From the NCBI GenBank assembly GCA_027257055.1, contig JAPVLO010000115.1:372001-436000 (forward strand): a stretch of DNA of 64,000 nucleotides, read 5' to 3'. Shown one piece after another: positions 20,461-63,870 of this stretch. The stretch comes from Cephalopachus bancanus (taxonomy: Eukaryota > Chordata > Mammalia > Primates > Tarsiidae). Position 1 is the stretch's first letter, and each line of letters begins with the position of its first letter. Made by a program: the position numbers and the translations under genes. Below the pieces are notes generated by a model. That model ran no database searches. It was not told where the DNA came from and was given only the letters and a program-made list of their open reading frames with translations.

Positions 20461-21681
20461 GTTCAGTTGCTTGCGTGGGGGAGGGATGATGGGGGGAGGA
20501 GAAGTACGGTGGTTACAGCTGGACCACTTTCCTTCAGACAGAAAGAGAGGGAGGAAACAGGCGGATGGGGAAATATGTCGACGGCGCTATATTTCCTCTT
20601 CGGGAAGAGGAAACCACCTTTTATTAAGTCTCCACAACCACCAACATCTCCAACCTCCCACCTCAGCCAAAATTGCAGTCTTGTAAAAAAGACCGAATGT
20701 AGACGTTAGTAGGTGACAAGGTTGGGTAGGTGGTTTCTGGCTCTTATGTAGATTTGAGTGTCAGCTAACATCAAAGATGGTTCAGAGAGACAAGTAAAAA
20801 AATGGAAAGGGAGAGGTTTTAAACAAAGCCTCCGTTTTGTGATCTCTTTGTAAGGCAGAGTTTTCGATTTCTTTTAAAATTGATTATAAAGTTGTAGAAA
20901 TGCAAGTAAGCAACTCTATTACAATTAGTATTATATCCCCCCAAAAGACATCGTTTTCTTTAAATCGATGTCTACTTTCTGAGATCACCTAGAAAGTAGA
21001 GCCAGTGGTGGGGATCTTTCTCACTGAGCCAGGGAAGGGAGGCAGGAGCCACCAAGTCTGCAAACTGAAGGAGTAGAAGAAAAGTGAGGTACAGTACTAA
21101 TCAAGGAAATGGGGGTGGTGAGAAAACTTAACTTGCACTGCAATTTCCCCTTGCCAAAAGACAAGGAGCAGAGACAGGGGCCATGAAATATAGGGGACAC
21201 GGTGTCCAATAACTGTACTGTGCCAGACATCATGCTTCATCCTTTAAATAAATATATATTCTCATTTTTGCTTATATTTATCAAGTGAAACAAAATCTCC
21301 TTATTTGACAGATGAAACAGTTCAAAAGGTTAAGTAACTGCTCACATGGCAGACAAAGATAGTATTAAAAAAAAGTCTGAGACTCCCTTAATCTCCACCA
21401 CTAGGCTTTTTATTATTAACTGTGCTTATTAAAGTAAAATGGTTGAGTAACATAAGTTGAGAAGGCATTGGCTCATTTGCAAAGCATTGAAAGAAACAGA
21501 CACTTAAAAAAAATAAACTGAAAAACCTGCAAGCTAGGTTTCAGTCCTCTCTTCAAAGGAAGGTCACACCTCCTTTCTATACTTTGTCAAGTATAGAATC
21601 ATCCACCAGTGCAGCCCAACCCCCTTGCCCGTAATTAAATCTCCTGTCTCACTTTTCATTTGCATGTTTAAACTCATGTCC
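20461..21681. other. FAM53C-CDC25C intergenic region, left part
   Basis: Unique, with a short MIR-like piece near 21295-21360 (TTTGACAGATGAAACAG). No exon supported. Confidence 0.55.
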
Positions 21682-21977
21682 AGGCTGGGCTCGGTGGCTC
21701 AGCCTGTAATCCCAGCACTTTGGGAGGCCGAGGTAAGTGAATTGCCTGAGCCTGCGAGTTCGAGACCCGGCTAGGCAACTTGATGAGATCTCATCTCTGC
21801 AATAAATCAAAAATTAGCTGGGCGTGGTAGCACATGCCTATAGTTCTGGCTACTTGGAAGGCGAAGGAGGAAGGATGGCTGGAGCCCAGGAGGTCGATGC
21901 TGGGGTGCCATGAGTGTGCCATTGCACTCCAGCCTGCGCAACAGAGTGAGACTCCAACTCAAATAAATAAATAAATA
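21682..21977 (+). repeat. Alu SINE
   Basis: Tail of AAATAAATAAATAAA; AAACTCATGTCC on both flanks. Confidence 0.92.
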
Positions 21978-23762
21978 AACTCATGTCCTGCTATTTTTCC
22001 CAGCTGCTACCCTTTTCTTTTGTTCTTGAGTCACTACTTTTGAACCCCATCTTAATTGTGCCCTCATGGGCCAACCCCATCTCTGACCCTACTCCAATGA
22101 GTTTCAGCAGAGCATGCTATATGGGCTTCTTTCTGGTCTCCATCCACATTTTCTAGGGTTCCAGTGACTGGATTCAGTCATCCAGGAGGTCATCATCCAA
22201 AGGGGTAGAATTCATTGACTCTAAGCGACTCTCCATTCCCTGCCTAGGGCTCTCCACTTTGCAAAAGTTTAGGTCACTGGGTGAGAGGGGAGGGTCTGAG
22301 AAGTGGGGCTCAGTCTACCACTCATGAAAAGGACCAGGAATAGACAGCACACCCCCTATCCCCCTGCTCTGCAGTGGCTGGTTGGGGAGAGGGTCCCAGG
22401 AATGTAGGACTCTTCTCTCTTGCCTGATCCAGGCAACCCAGGAGCTATGGCTTGTACCTCCTGTTCCTGTTTGGTGTTTAAGGTGAAGCCCAAGCTGTCG
22501 CTGTGCACTGACAACAACAAATATGGGTCAGACTAAGGTCAAGGTGAAGAGACACAGCTCAATGCTTATCACAGTGAATCAGGAGCCTAGATAGGGATTC
22601 CCCAAGGATGACATAGGATCAATGCCCTCAATCCAACAGAAAAAGTAAATCTTCAAATCAGATTAAATACCAAACTTTCCACCTCCCTAATATTCTTTCT
22701 TAGAGGGAGGGTAAATTAGATATATTCAAACACCCTCAGAAATCAAGATATGAAAACCAGTATTTGGCTTCCCTTTAAAGTAATTCTACCCTTTCACACA
22801 TTAGTTTGTTTGTATGCATGTAAACTTACATGTAATTAAGTATGTTGCAATTAACTAAATCAGCTGGTCATGAAGCAGTGGCAAAGATGGTTGGAAGGAC
22901 AGCAACCTCATCAGGAAAGAGAGTTGTAAAAAGTCTTTTTTTTTTTAAGAAATTAGGTCTCACTATGTTGCCCAGGTTAGCCTAAGAATCCTGGGCTGAA
23001 GTCATCATCTCAGGTAACTGTAAAAAGCCATCACACCTGTACAAAATTTTAGGGACCAAGAATGACTTGTTCCATTTGAGAAAATTTCATAAACTCATTT
23101 TGGGGGCTAGATTGCAGGAGAATTAGTTTTAGTAATGCTGCAACTTTGTCAGAGTACTTAAGATTTTAGTGTCTTTCCATCACCTGACGTTCAACCAAAG
23201 CCACTCACGTTGTGAAGACACAACTGCACTTACTTGGGGACCTACTGCAGAAAGCACTGGTCACCAGGTGTATGCTTGTCGTAATCTATCTGTTTTTGCC
23301 ACCGCTGGAGAATAACTTCATCTGTCTCTACTTGCAGCCTGCAGGGAAGTGTACAGTGCCCCACAAAGTGTGATTATACTGTAGTCATCAAAACAGAGAT
23401 CAACTCATCCCACATTCCCTTAATCCTCAGTCTGATTTTTAAACTTACCTGGCATAGCAAGGTTCTGTGCTGACTCCCACGCTCACTGTCACTATCCTAG
23501 AGGACAAAGACTCTTCAGACACCTCCTTTCTAGGTAAACAGGTCCTACACGTGAAAATGGTATTAGGATTAAAACCAGCTGACTGCACTGTGCCTCTCAG
23601 CCACTACCACCACCAAGATCCTGATATCAGACAAAGATTGCACTTCTCGCTTTTGTGACTCAAAATATGGTCTGAAAGCCATCTGCATGGATAGTATCTG
23701 GGGGCCTTGATAATTCCTGGAGCCCACTCTAGATAACATTTTGGGAACTTGCATTTTAAAGA
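21978..23762. other. FAM53C-CDC25C intergenic region, middle part
   Basis: Mostly unique. A SINE fragment lies at about 22938-23020 with TGTAAAAAG on each side, and a MER5-like piece at about 23640-23755. Confidence 0.5.
22938..23020 (-). repeat. Truncated SINE fragment
   Basis: T run followed by GGTCTCACTATGTTGCCCAGG, an antisense Alu/FLAM-like piece flanked by TGTAAAAAG. Confidence 0.5.
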
Positions 23763-24375
23763 ACTTCCAAGATTATTTTATTGTATTTATTTATTTATTT
23801 ATTTTGAGTTGGAGTCTCACTCTGTCGCCCAGACTGGAGTGCAGTGGCCGCTCCCGGCCACCGCAGCCTCGACCTGCTGGGCTCCGGAGATCCTTCCGCC
23901 TCAGCCTTCCAAGTAGCTGGAATTACAGGCATGCGCTACCACGCCCGGCTGATTTTTTGATTTACTGTAGAGATGAGGTCTCGCTGCCCAGGCGGGTCTC
24001 GAACCCGCGGGCTCAGGCAATCCACTCACCTCAGCCTCCCAAAGGCACGGGATTACAAGCTGAGCCACCGAGTCCGGCTTGTATTTATTTTTGAGTTGGA
24101 GTCTCACTCTGTCACCTAGACTGGAGTTGCAGTGGCATGATCACAGCCACTGCAGCCTCGACCTGCTGGGCTTTAGGCGATCCTTCCGCCTTAGCCTTTC
24201 AAGTAACTGGAACCACAGGCACACACCACCACACCCAGCTAAATTTTTGATTTATTGTAGAGACAAGGTCTCACCAAGTTGTCCAGGCTGGTCTCAAACC
24301 CCTGGATTTAGGCAATCCTCTCACCTCTGCCTCCTAAAGTGCTGGGATTACAGGATTGGGCTGCCACATCTGGTC
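23763..24375 (-). repeat. Tandem unit 1: two antisense Alus (23784-24079 and 24085-24374)
   Basis: Begins TTCCAAGATTATTTTA. The first Alu is the young type with the ACTTG deletion and hairpin; the second is older, with AAACCCCTGGATTTAGGCA and ACAGGATTGGGCTGCC. The whole block recurs at 24376-24990. Confidence 0.85.
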
Positions 24376-24990
24376 TTCCAAGATTATTTTATCTTATTTT
24401 ATTTATTTATTTATTTTGAGTTGGAGTCTCACTCTGTCGCCCAGACTGGAGTGCAGTGGCTGCTCCCGGCCACCGCAGCCTTGACCTGCTGGGCTCCGGC
24501 GATCCTTCTGCCTCAGCCTTCCGAGTAGACGTAATTACAGGCATGCGCTACCACGCCCAGCTGATTTTTTGATTTATTGTAGAGATGAGGTCTTGCTGCC
24601 CAGGCGGGTTTTGAACCCGCGGGCTCAGGCAATCCACTCACCTCAGCCTCCCAAAGGCGCGGGATTACAGGCTGAGCCACCGAGCCCGACTCTATTTTAT
24701 TTATTTTTAAGTGGGAGTCTCACTCTGTCACCCAGGCTGATGTGCAGTGGCACGCTCACAGCCACAACAGCCTCGACCTGCTGGGCTCAAGTGATCCTTC
24801 CCCCTCATCCTTCCAAGTAACTGGAACTACAGGCAAGCACCACCATGTGCAGCTAATTTTTTGATTTATTGTAGAGACAAAGTCTCATCAAGTTGTCCAG
24901 GCTGGTCTCAAACCCCTGGACTTAGGCAGTCCTCTCACCTCTGCTTTCTAAAGTGCTGGTATTACAGGATTGAACTGCCATGCCTGACCT
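24376..24990 (-). repeat. Tandem unit 2: two antisense Alus (24390-24692 and 24698-24989)
   Basis: Begins with the same CCAAGATTATTTTA. Its Alus share private features with those of unit 1 (AAACCCCTGGACTTAGGCA, ACAGGATTGAACTGCC), which points to duplication of the pair rather than four insertions. Confidence 0.85.
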
Positions 24991-25303
24991 TCCAATGTTA
25001 TTTTATTTTATTTATTTTTGAGTAGGAGTCTTACTCTGTTGCCCAGGCTGATGTGCAGTGACACGCTCACAGCCACCATAGCCTCGACCTGCTGGACTCA
25101 AGTGATCCTTCCGCCTCAGCCTTCCAAGTAGCTGGAACTACAGACATGCACCACCTTGCCCAGCTAACTTTTTGATTTATTGTAGAGATGAGCTCTCGCC
25201 AAGTTGCCCAGGCTGGTTTCCAACCTGTGAGCTCAGGCAATTCTCTCACCTCACCCTCCCAGAGTGCTGGGATTATAGCCGTGAGCCTCTGGGCCCGGAT
25301 CCA
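24991..25303 (-). repeat. Antisense Alu, third partial unit
   Basis: Starts TTCCAATGTTATTTTA and shares CAGGCTGATGTGCAGTG and CGCTCACAGCCAC with the second Alu of unit 2; the young Alu is missing here. Confidence 0.8.
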
Positions 25304-25318
25304 AGTTTATTTCAAACA

Positions 25319-25960
25319 TTTTTTTTTTTTTGAGTTGGTGTTTCACTCTGTTGCCCAGGCTGTAGTGCAGTGGCATGCTCATGGGCCACCACAGCCTCGA
25401 CCTGCTGGGCTCATATGATCCTTCCGCCTCAGCCTTCCCAGCAGCTGGAACCACAGGCGTGCCCACCACATCTGGCTTCTTTTTTTTTTTTAATTTATTG
25501 TAGCGGGCTTGGTGGCTCAGCCTGTAATCCCAGGCTTTGGGATTACAGGTACTTTGGGATTTACAGTACTTTGGGAGGCCGAGGCGAGTGGATTGCCTGA
25601 GCCTGCAGGTTCGAGACCCACCTGGTCAACTTGGTGAGAACTCGTCTCTACACTACACCAAAAATTAGCCAGGCATGGTAGTGCGTGTCTGTAGTTCCCG
25701 CTACTCAGAAGACTGAGGTGGAAAGATCACTGGGGCCCATAAGGTCGATGCTGGGGTGGCTGTGAGTGTGCATGCCACTGCACTCCAACCTGGTCGAAGG
25801 AGTGAGACTCCAACTCAAAAAAAATAAGATAAAATTATTGTAGAGACGAGGTCTCACCAAATTGCCCAGGCTGATCTCGAACCCCTGGGCTCAGGCAATT
25901 CTCTCGCCTCCGCCTTCCAAAGTGCTGGAATTACAGGCGTGAGCAACCGTGCTTAGCTAT
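25319..25960 (-). repeat. Antisense Alu split by a plus-strand Alu
   Basis: Right arm at 25319-25502 and left arm at 25830-25960. Host flanks TTCAAACATTT / TTTTAAACATTTT are its own target duplication. Confidence 0.85.
25503..25829 (+). repeat. Alu inserted into the antisense Alu
   Basis: Flanked by AATTTATTGTAG and AAATTATTGTAG. Its left arm carries a short internal duplication of CTTTGGGATTACAG-type sequence at 25533-25560. Confidence 0.85.
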
Positions 25961-26013
25961 TTTAAACATTTTCGTTATGGAAATTTTCAAATATGCACTG
26001 AAGTTAAGAGTAT

Positions 26014-26157
26014 AGGCCAGTCATCATGGCTCAGGTTTATAATTCCAGCACTTTGGGAGGCCGAGGCAGAAGGACTGCCTGAGCCCAAGAGGTTGAGGTT
26101 GTGGTAAGCCATGCTACTGTCTGGCCTTGGCAACAGAAACCCTGGTTTTAAAAAAAG
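26014..26157 (+). repeat. Alu with large internal deletion
   Basis: Left-arm start joined directly to the right-arm end; about 140 bases. Confidence 0.75.
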
Positions 26158-26164
26158 TGTAGCA

Positions 26165-26335
26165 TAATGCCTTACTACTCAAAGTATGGTCCTAGGACCA
26201 GCTGCATCAACATCAGCAGGGAGCTTCTTAGAAGTACAGAATCTTGGGCCCCAACCCAGACCTACAAAATCAGAATCTACATTTTAACAGGAACCCAAGT
26301 GGTTAGTATACATATTAAACTTTAAGAAGCACAGA
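26165..26335 (+). repeat. MER5-type DNA transposon fragment
   Basis: Carries the MER5A run of motifs CTGCATCAACATCAGC, CAGAATCTTGGGCCCC and AATCAGAATCTACATTT. Confidence 0.7.
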
Positions 26336-26433
26336 TATAAAAGACACCCCTGCCTCCTATTAGCCAACATTCATAGCCAATCTTGTCTCAATACCCACCA
26401 ACATCTGCAAAAGATTATTTAAAAGCAAATCCC

Positions 26434-26726
26434 AAGCCGGACTCGGTGGCTCAGCCTGTAATCCCACGCTTTGAGAGGGTGAGGTGAGTGGATTGCCTGA
26501 GTACGCGGGTTCGAGACCCACCTGGGCAACTTGGCGAGACCTCATCTCTACAATAAATAAAAAATGAGCCGGGCGTGGTAGCGCACATCTGTAGTTCCAG
26601 CTACTTGGAAGGCTGAGGCAGGATCGCCGGAGCCCAGCAGGTCGAGGCTGCGGTGGCCGGGAGCGGCCACTGCATTCCAGTCTGGGCGACAGAGTGAGAC
26701 TCCAACTCAAAAAAAAATAAAAATAA
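26434..26726 (+). repeat. Alu, first of a head-to-tail pair
   Basis: Young type, hairpin intact at 26653-26670. The pair shares one target duplication AAAGCAAATCCC. Confidence 0.92.
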
Positions 26727-27030
26727 GCTGGGCTCGGTGGCTCAGCCTGTAATCCCGCGCCTTTGGGAGGCTGAGGTGAGTGGATTGCCTGAGCCCACAG
26801 GTTCGAGACCCGCCTGGGCAGGTGAGACCTCATCTCTACAATAAATCAAAAAAATTAACCGGGTGTGGTAGTGCGCGCCTGTAGTTCCAGCTACTTGGAA
26901 GGCTGAGACGGTAAGATCACCGGAGCCCAGCAGGTCAAGGCTGCGGTGGCTGGGAGCCGGCCACTGTACTCCAGTCTGGGCGACAGTGAGACTCCAACTC
27001 AAAACATAAAATAAAATAAAATAAAAATAA
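26727..27030 (+). repeat. Alu, second of the pair, ACTTG-deleted
   Basis: Begins in the A-rich tail of the preceding copy and ends before AAAAGCAAATCCC. Confidence 0.92.
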
Positions 27031-27112
27031 ACAAATAAAAGCAAATCCCTAATATTAAGAGTTTCTAAATATTACTTAGTCAATGTGCTCTTTAAATTTT
27101 TGATTTAGTTAT

Positions 27113-27382
27113 TTTTGAGTCAAGGTCTCTGTAGTTCAGGCAGTGCAGTGGCAGGGTCATGGCTCACTGCAGCCTCGATTTTATGTGCTCAGGTGATTCC
27201 CACGCCGCAGCCACCAGAGTAGCTGGCACTACAGGTGCGCGTTGCCATGCGCAACTAATATTTTGTGGAGACAAATTCTCGCTATTTTGCCTAAGTTGTT
27301 CTCAAACTCCTACACTCAAGCAGTCCTCCCAACTGGGCCTCCCAAAGTACTGGGATTACAAACGTGAGTCACTGCGCCTGGT
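27113..27382 (-). repeat. Old Alu, antisense
   Basis: Diverged AluJ-like sequence ending GTCACTGCGCCTGGTC. Confidence 0.85.
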
Positions 27383-27727
27383 CATTGTTCAAATATTCAA
27401 AAACTATCAAAGTTAGAGATTCTTTGGATTGCAATAAGGATAATGCCTGAGGGCGATTCAATTCTTCCACTTTCCCTGGAATTTCTTTTTACTCACATAA
27501 CCTAGCATTTCTGAAATGCTACGCACTAAATGGGACACTGAGCAAGGAAAGCTCTTGGAAGGGGCCAAATGTCTCTCGCGTGCGCACACACATACCCCCC
27601 AACACCTGCCACACTGGTGGCAAGGGGTTCATCTCCAGCAGAAGGCTAGAGAAGCTAAGAAGAAAAGGTCCAAGTAACGGCATGAGAAAGAAGCATGGAA
27701 AATGAGAAGCTTAAAACACCCTTCTGG
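27383..27727. other. Unique spacer
   Basis: No gene or repeat recognised. Confidence 0.5.
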
Positions 27728-28025
27728 GCCGGGTATAGTGGCTCACGCCTATAATCCCAGCACTTTGGGAGGCTGAGATGGGAGGACTGCCCTAGCCCAT
27801 GGGTTCGAGACCAGCCTGGGCAACTTGTTGAGACCTCGTCTCTACAACAAATCAAAAATTTAGCCGGGCATAGTAGCGCATGCCTGTAGTTCCAGTCACT
27901 TGAAAGGCTGAGGCCGAAGGATTGCCTGAGCCCAGCAGGTCGAGGCTGCGGTGGCCGTGAGCGTGCCACTGCCTTCCAGACTGGGCGACAGAGTGAGACT
28001 CTGACTCAAAAAACAAACAAAAAAA
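27728..28025 (+). repeat. Alu SINE
   Basis: CACCCTTCT before, AACCCTTCT after. Confidence 0.9.
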
Positions 28026-28061
28026 CCCTTCTACTCGAAATAACCTCTCCTAGGATTATTC

Positions 28062-28124
28062 TTTTTTTGTTTCCATAGCCTCCCAAAGTGCTGGGATTAT
28101 AGGCGTGAGCCACCGCGCCCGGCC
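28062..28124 (-). repeat. Free left-arm Alu fragment
   Basis: Only the 5' left arm, of classic older type (GCCTCCCAAAGTGCTGGG, GTGAGCCACCGCGCCC), flanked by TCCTAGGATTATTCT and TCCTAGTACTATTCT. Confidence 0.75.
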
Positions 28125-28169
28125 TTCCTAGTACTATTCTAACGAGTGGTCACTGTAAACTAGACGCAA

Positions 28170-28479
28170 TTTATTATTTTTTTATTTAATTTTATTTTTT
28201 TTGAGTTGGAATCTCACTCTGTCACCCAGACTGAAGTGCAGTGGCCGCTCCCGGCCACCTCAGGCTCGACCTGCTGGGCTCCGGCGATCCTTCCGCCTCA
28301 GCCTTCCAAGTAGCTGGAACTACAGGCGCGTGCTACCACGCCCGGCTGATTTTGATCTATTATAGAGATGCGGTCTCGCCAAATTGGCCAGGCGGGTCTC
28401 GAACCCGCAGACTTAGACAATCCACTCACCTCAGCCTCACAAAGGCGCGGGATTACAGGCTGAGCCACCGAAGTCGGCT
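28170..28479 (-). repeat. Young Alu next to the CDC25C promoter
   Basis: Flanked by AAACTAGACGCAATTTA and AAACTAGATGCAATTTA; ends about 70 bases before the first NF-Y box. Confidence 0.93.
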
Positions 28480-28551
28480 AAACTAGATGCAATTTAAATC
28501 TCCCGGGGTTCATGGGGCGGAGGAAACGAAGAGTACAGAAAGGGTGTGGCG

Positions 28552-28769
28552 ATTGGCCAGAGAGAGAGCCAATGGTGCACCAGGCCCCCTGTGGGGCAGA
28601 GTTTACCCAGGCGCTTGCAAACACTGATAAGCCAATTGCCATTTTGCCCCGCCCACAGAAGGTAACGCCCCTGGGTGATGTACAAGTCCAACGATTGGCC
28701 ACGAGGGTCTGGGCGCGAGCTCAAGGATTGGCTGAGGCCGTTTAGAGGTGACAAGGGATAGGTTATTGG
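28552..28769 (+). promoter_or_regulatory. CDC25C: CDC25C NF-Y (CCAAT) array
   Basis: CCAAT or ATTGG at 28552, 28569, 28632, 28694, 28727 and 28765. The last three are all in ATTGG orientation, spaced 33 and 38 bases. Human CDC25C is known to use three such boxes with helical spacing, bound by NF-Y, together with the CDE/CHR site just downstream. A GC box (CCCCGCCC) lies at about 28647. Confidence 0.85.
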
Positions 28770-28772
28770 AAG

Positions 28773-28787
28773 GGCGGAAGATTTGAA
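28773..28787 (+). promoter_or_regulatory. CDC25C: CDE/CHR cell-cycle repressor element
   Basis: GGCGG (CDE, 28773-28777), a four-base spacer, then TTTGAA (CHR, 28782-28787). This is the canonical tandem element bound by DREAM/MuvB that keeps CDC25C off in G0/G1 and lets it peak in G2/M. It is preserved in sequence and spacing, directly upstream of the likely start site. Confidence 0.9.
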
Positions 28788-28799
28788 AGGTCGACCCCT

Positions 28800-28983
28800 G
28801 TGACTGTTGGTGTTTATGCACCACTTCGGCCTTCGGCGGTGAGAAGCAGGGCAGTCGGACGCTGGCCTCCTCGGTCGAGAAGCAGGATTGTAGTCTGGTT
28901 AATTCTGCTGGAGTCTTCGCTGGTGTCCAATCCCTACCCACTTTCATTTCTCCCGAAGGCAAGTCTCACACTGCAAACTTGAG
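28800..28983 (+). other. CDC25C: CDC25C noncoding exon 1 (5' end approximate)
   Basis: The sequence after the CDE/CHR runs to a good donor ACTTGAG|GTAAGC at 28983. No start codon in the CDC25C frame is used here. The 5' end is inferred from promoter position. Confidence 0.65.
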
Positions 28984-29124
28984 GTAAGCCCTTAGCCGTC
29001 TCCGCCACGGGGTCACCGAGACTCCATTTTCCCCTTAGGGTCCGGTCGGTCCCGGCAAACGGACCGAATGGGAACTATCGGGAGTTAGGAGATCTGAGTT
29101 CCTTTCAGTCAAGAGTCTCGAGCT

Positions 29125-29426
29125 GGCCGTTCTCGATGTCTCAGCCTGTAATCCCAGCACTTGGGGAGGCCGAGGCGAGCGGATTGCCTGAGCCCGCGGA
29201 TTCAAGACCAGCCTGGGCAACTTGGCAAGACCTCGTCTCTACAATAAATCAAAAATTAGCCGGGCTACCATGGTAGCGCGCGCCTGTATTTCCGGCTATT
29301 TGGAAGGCTGAGACGGGAGGATTGCCTGAGCCTGTCTGGTCAACGCTGGAGTGGCCGTGAGCGTGCGTGCCACTGCACTCCAGCCTGGGCAACGGAGCGA
29401 GAACTCAAGTAAAAAAAAAAAAAAAA
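29125..29426 (+). repeat. Alu SINE in CDC25C intron 1
   Basis: AAGAGTCTCGAGCTG on both flanks. The A box region is changed (TTCTCGATGTCTCAGCC). Confidence 0.92.
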
Positions 29427-29719
29427 GAGTCTCGAGCTGTGGGGCCCGGAACAAGTCAAAGTTCTGTCTTCATTCCACCTTTAAAGTCCTGAGGTTGCCT
29501 CTGGCCGGTATGTTCAGGTTTCAACCTAACCTGAAGCCAAGCCTATTGGAGTAAGTGCAATTTAACCGTCCAGCCAGGTTGTGAATCACCCTTCGGGAAA
29601 CGCCCCTCCTCCAGTACTGCTCTGCTTGGCTGCAAAGGGTGGAGGAGTTTGGGAAAGCTGTGCATAGATGACGTTCTTGTAGCTAAGTTTTGTTTTTTCT
29701 TGGTAAGAACTCGGAGACC

Positions 29720-62538
<32,819 letters not shown>

Positions 62539-62970
62539 AAATAGACCAGCCACTGGCTGCTAAGGAGTCACCAAAAGATATACAGAAATCCTTAACAGAA
62601 AGAGCTATCTTCTGGATGGTTAAACCCAATAATGCTGAAAGATGTATGCAAAACAACAGGCTGTCAAACTATTGAAGTTCCAAGCGTGGGGAATGGTTTG
62701 GTTTCAGTAGAGCTAAAATCTGGTGGCTGAATCCTGGAGCTGACTCTAAAGGCTGCATCCTTGAGGAGCATAGAGATGTGTATTGCTTCAGGGAGTTCTT
62801 GCATTCCTCTTCCCAGTTACTCATGTCTGTCACAAGCTGTCTATCTCTTTCTCTCTCTGGGTTTCTGGCTATATAAGAGTTCCCCACCTTCTTTCTCTGT
62901 ATTTTCCTTCTTTTTTCACCCTCTCTCTTTTTTTACAATGGGCAAATAAACACTACAGAATGAGAGGTGT
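62539..62970 (+). terminator. CDC25C: CDC25C 3'UTR and polyadenylation signal
   Basis: AATAAA at 62945-62950; cleavage expected near 62965-62975. The UTR is short and free of Alus. Confidence 0.8.
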
Positions 62971-63059
62971 GATTGTGAGCCTAACCTGCTCCTAGAAGAT
63001 CTGTATAAGGAGGTAGTCTCCTTCAGACATACAGGTATAACCATTTTTATAGTTCTCAA

Positions 63060-63240
63060 AGTTTGGAACCTGGACCATCAGCATCATCTGAACTTGTTTG
63101 AAATGCAAATTTTCAGGCCCTACCTCACACCTCCTAAATCAGAACCTCTGAGGTTAAAGCTCAGAGATCTGGGTTTTAAATCTCCTTTGTCTGTTGATTC
63201 TGATGCATGCTAAGGCTTGAGAACCACTGCTCTGGAATTA
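63060..63240 (+). repeat. MER5A-type DNA transposon fragment
   Basis: GGACCATCAGCATCATCTGA, AAATCAGAACCTCTGAGG, and GATGCATGCTAAGGCTTGAG are diagnostic. Confidence 0.82.
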
Positions 63241-63343
63241 AGGAAAACCTTTCAAATTGTATTCTTCAGCAGTACCCGAGGCTTTCCTTTTCTAGACCAT
63301 TCCATGATACGAGTTATTTAAAAGTGTGACCCAGACTCAGCAC

Positions 63344-63638
63344 TGTGTTTTTTTTTGTTTGTGTAGGAGTCTTACACTGTCACCAAGGCTGGAGTGCAGT
63401 GGCACGCTCATAGTTACCCCAGCTTCAACCGGCTGAGCTCAGGCAATCCTGCTTTAGCCTTCCAAGTAGCTGGAACCACAGGTGTGCACCACCATGCCCA
63501 GCTAATTTTTTGATTTATTGTAGAGACGAAGTCTCCACCAAGTTTTCCAGGCTGCCCTTGAACCCCTGGACTCAGGCAATCCTCTCGCCTCCACCTTCCA
63601 AAGTGCTGGGAGTACAGATGTGAGCCACCGCACCCAGT
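63344..63638 (-). repeat. Alu SINE
   Basis: Full antisense dimer downstream of CDC25C. Confidence 0.9.
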
Positions 63639-63870
63639 CACATGTCATATTAAGGCTCAGAAAACCAAGATGATCTCAGTTTGGTTCAAAAGGTTCCTTG
63701 TCTACAGCCTCTGGAGTTTTGATTTTTTTCCATTTCCCAAACTTTTTCCACTCCGTTTTATATCTTATAAAGACAAGTTTAGAATTTGGGATAGTTGGAA
63801 GTAGAGATTATTGAAGATAAGAATAAAATAAAGTAAAAGTACAAAGCAAGATCTTTAGCCCTTAGGAAGA
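63639..63870. other. Unique sequence
   Basis: No feature recognised. Confidence 0.5.

Noticed and set aside
23467..23658. Plus-strand open frame in the intergenic region
   Set aside because: Short, no family resemblance, no splice context.
28478..28962. Minus-strand open frames in the CDC25C promoter
   Set aside because: They overlap the NF-Y and CDE/CHR elements and match nothing known.
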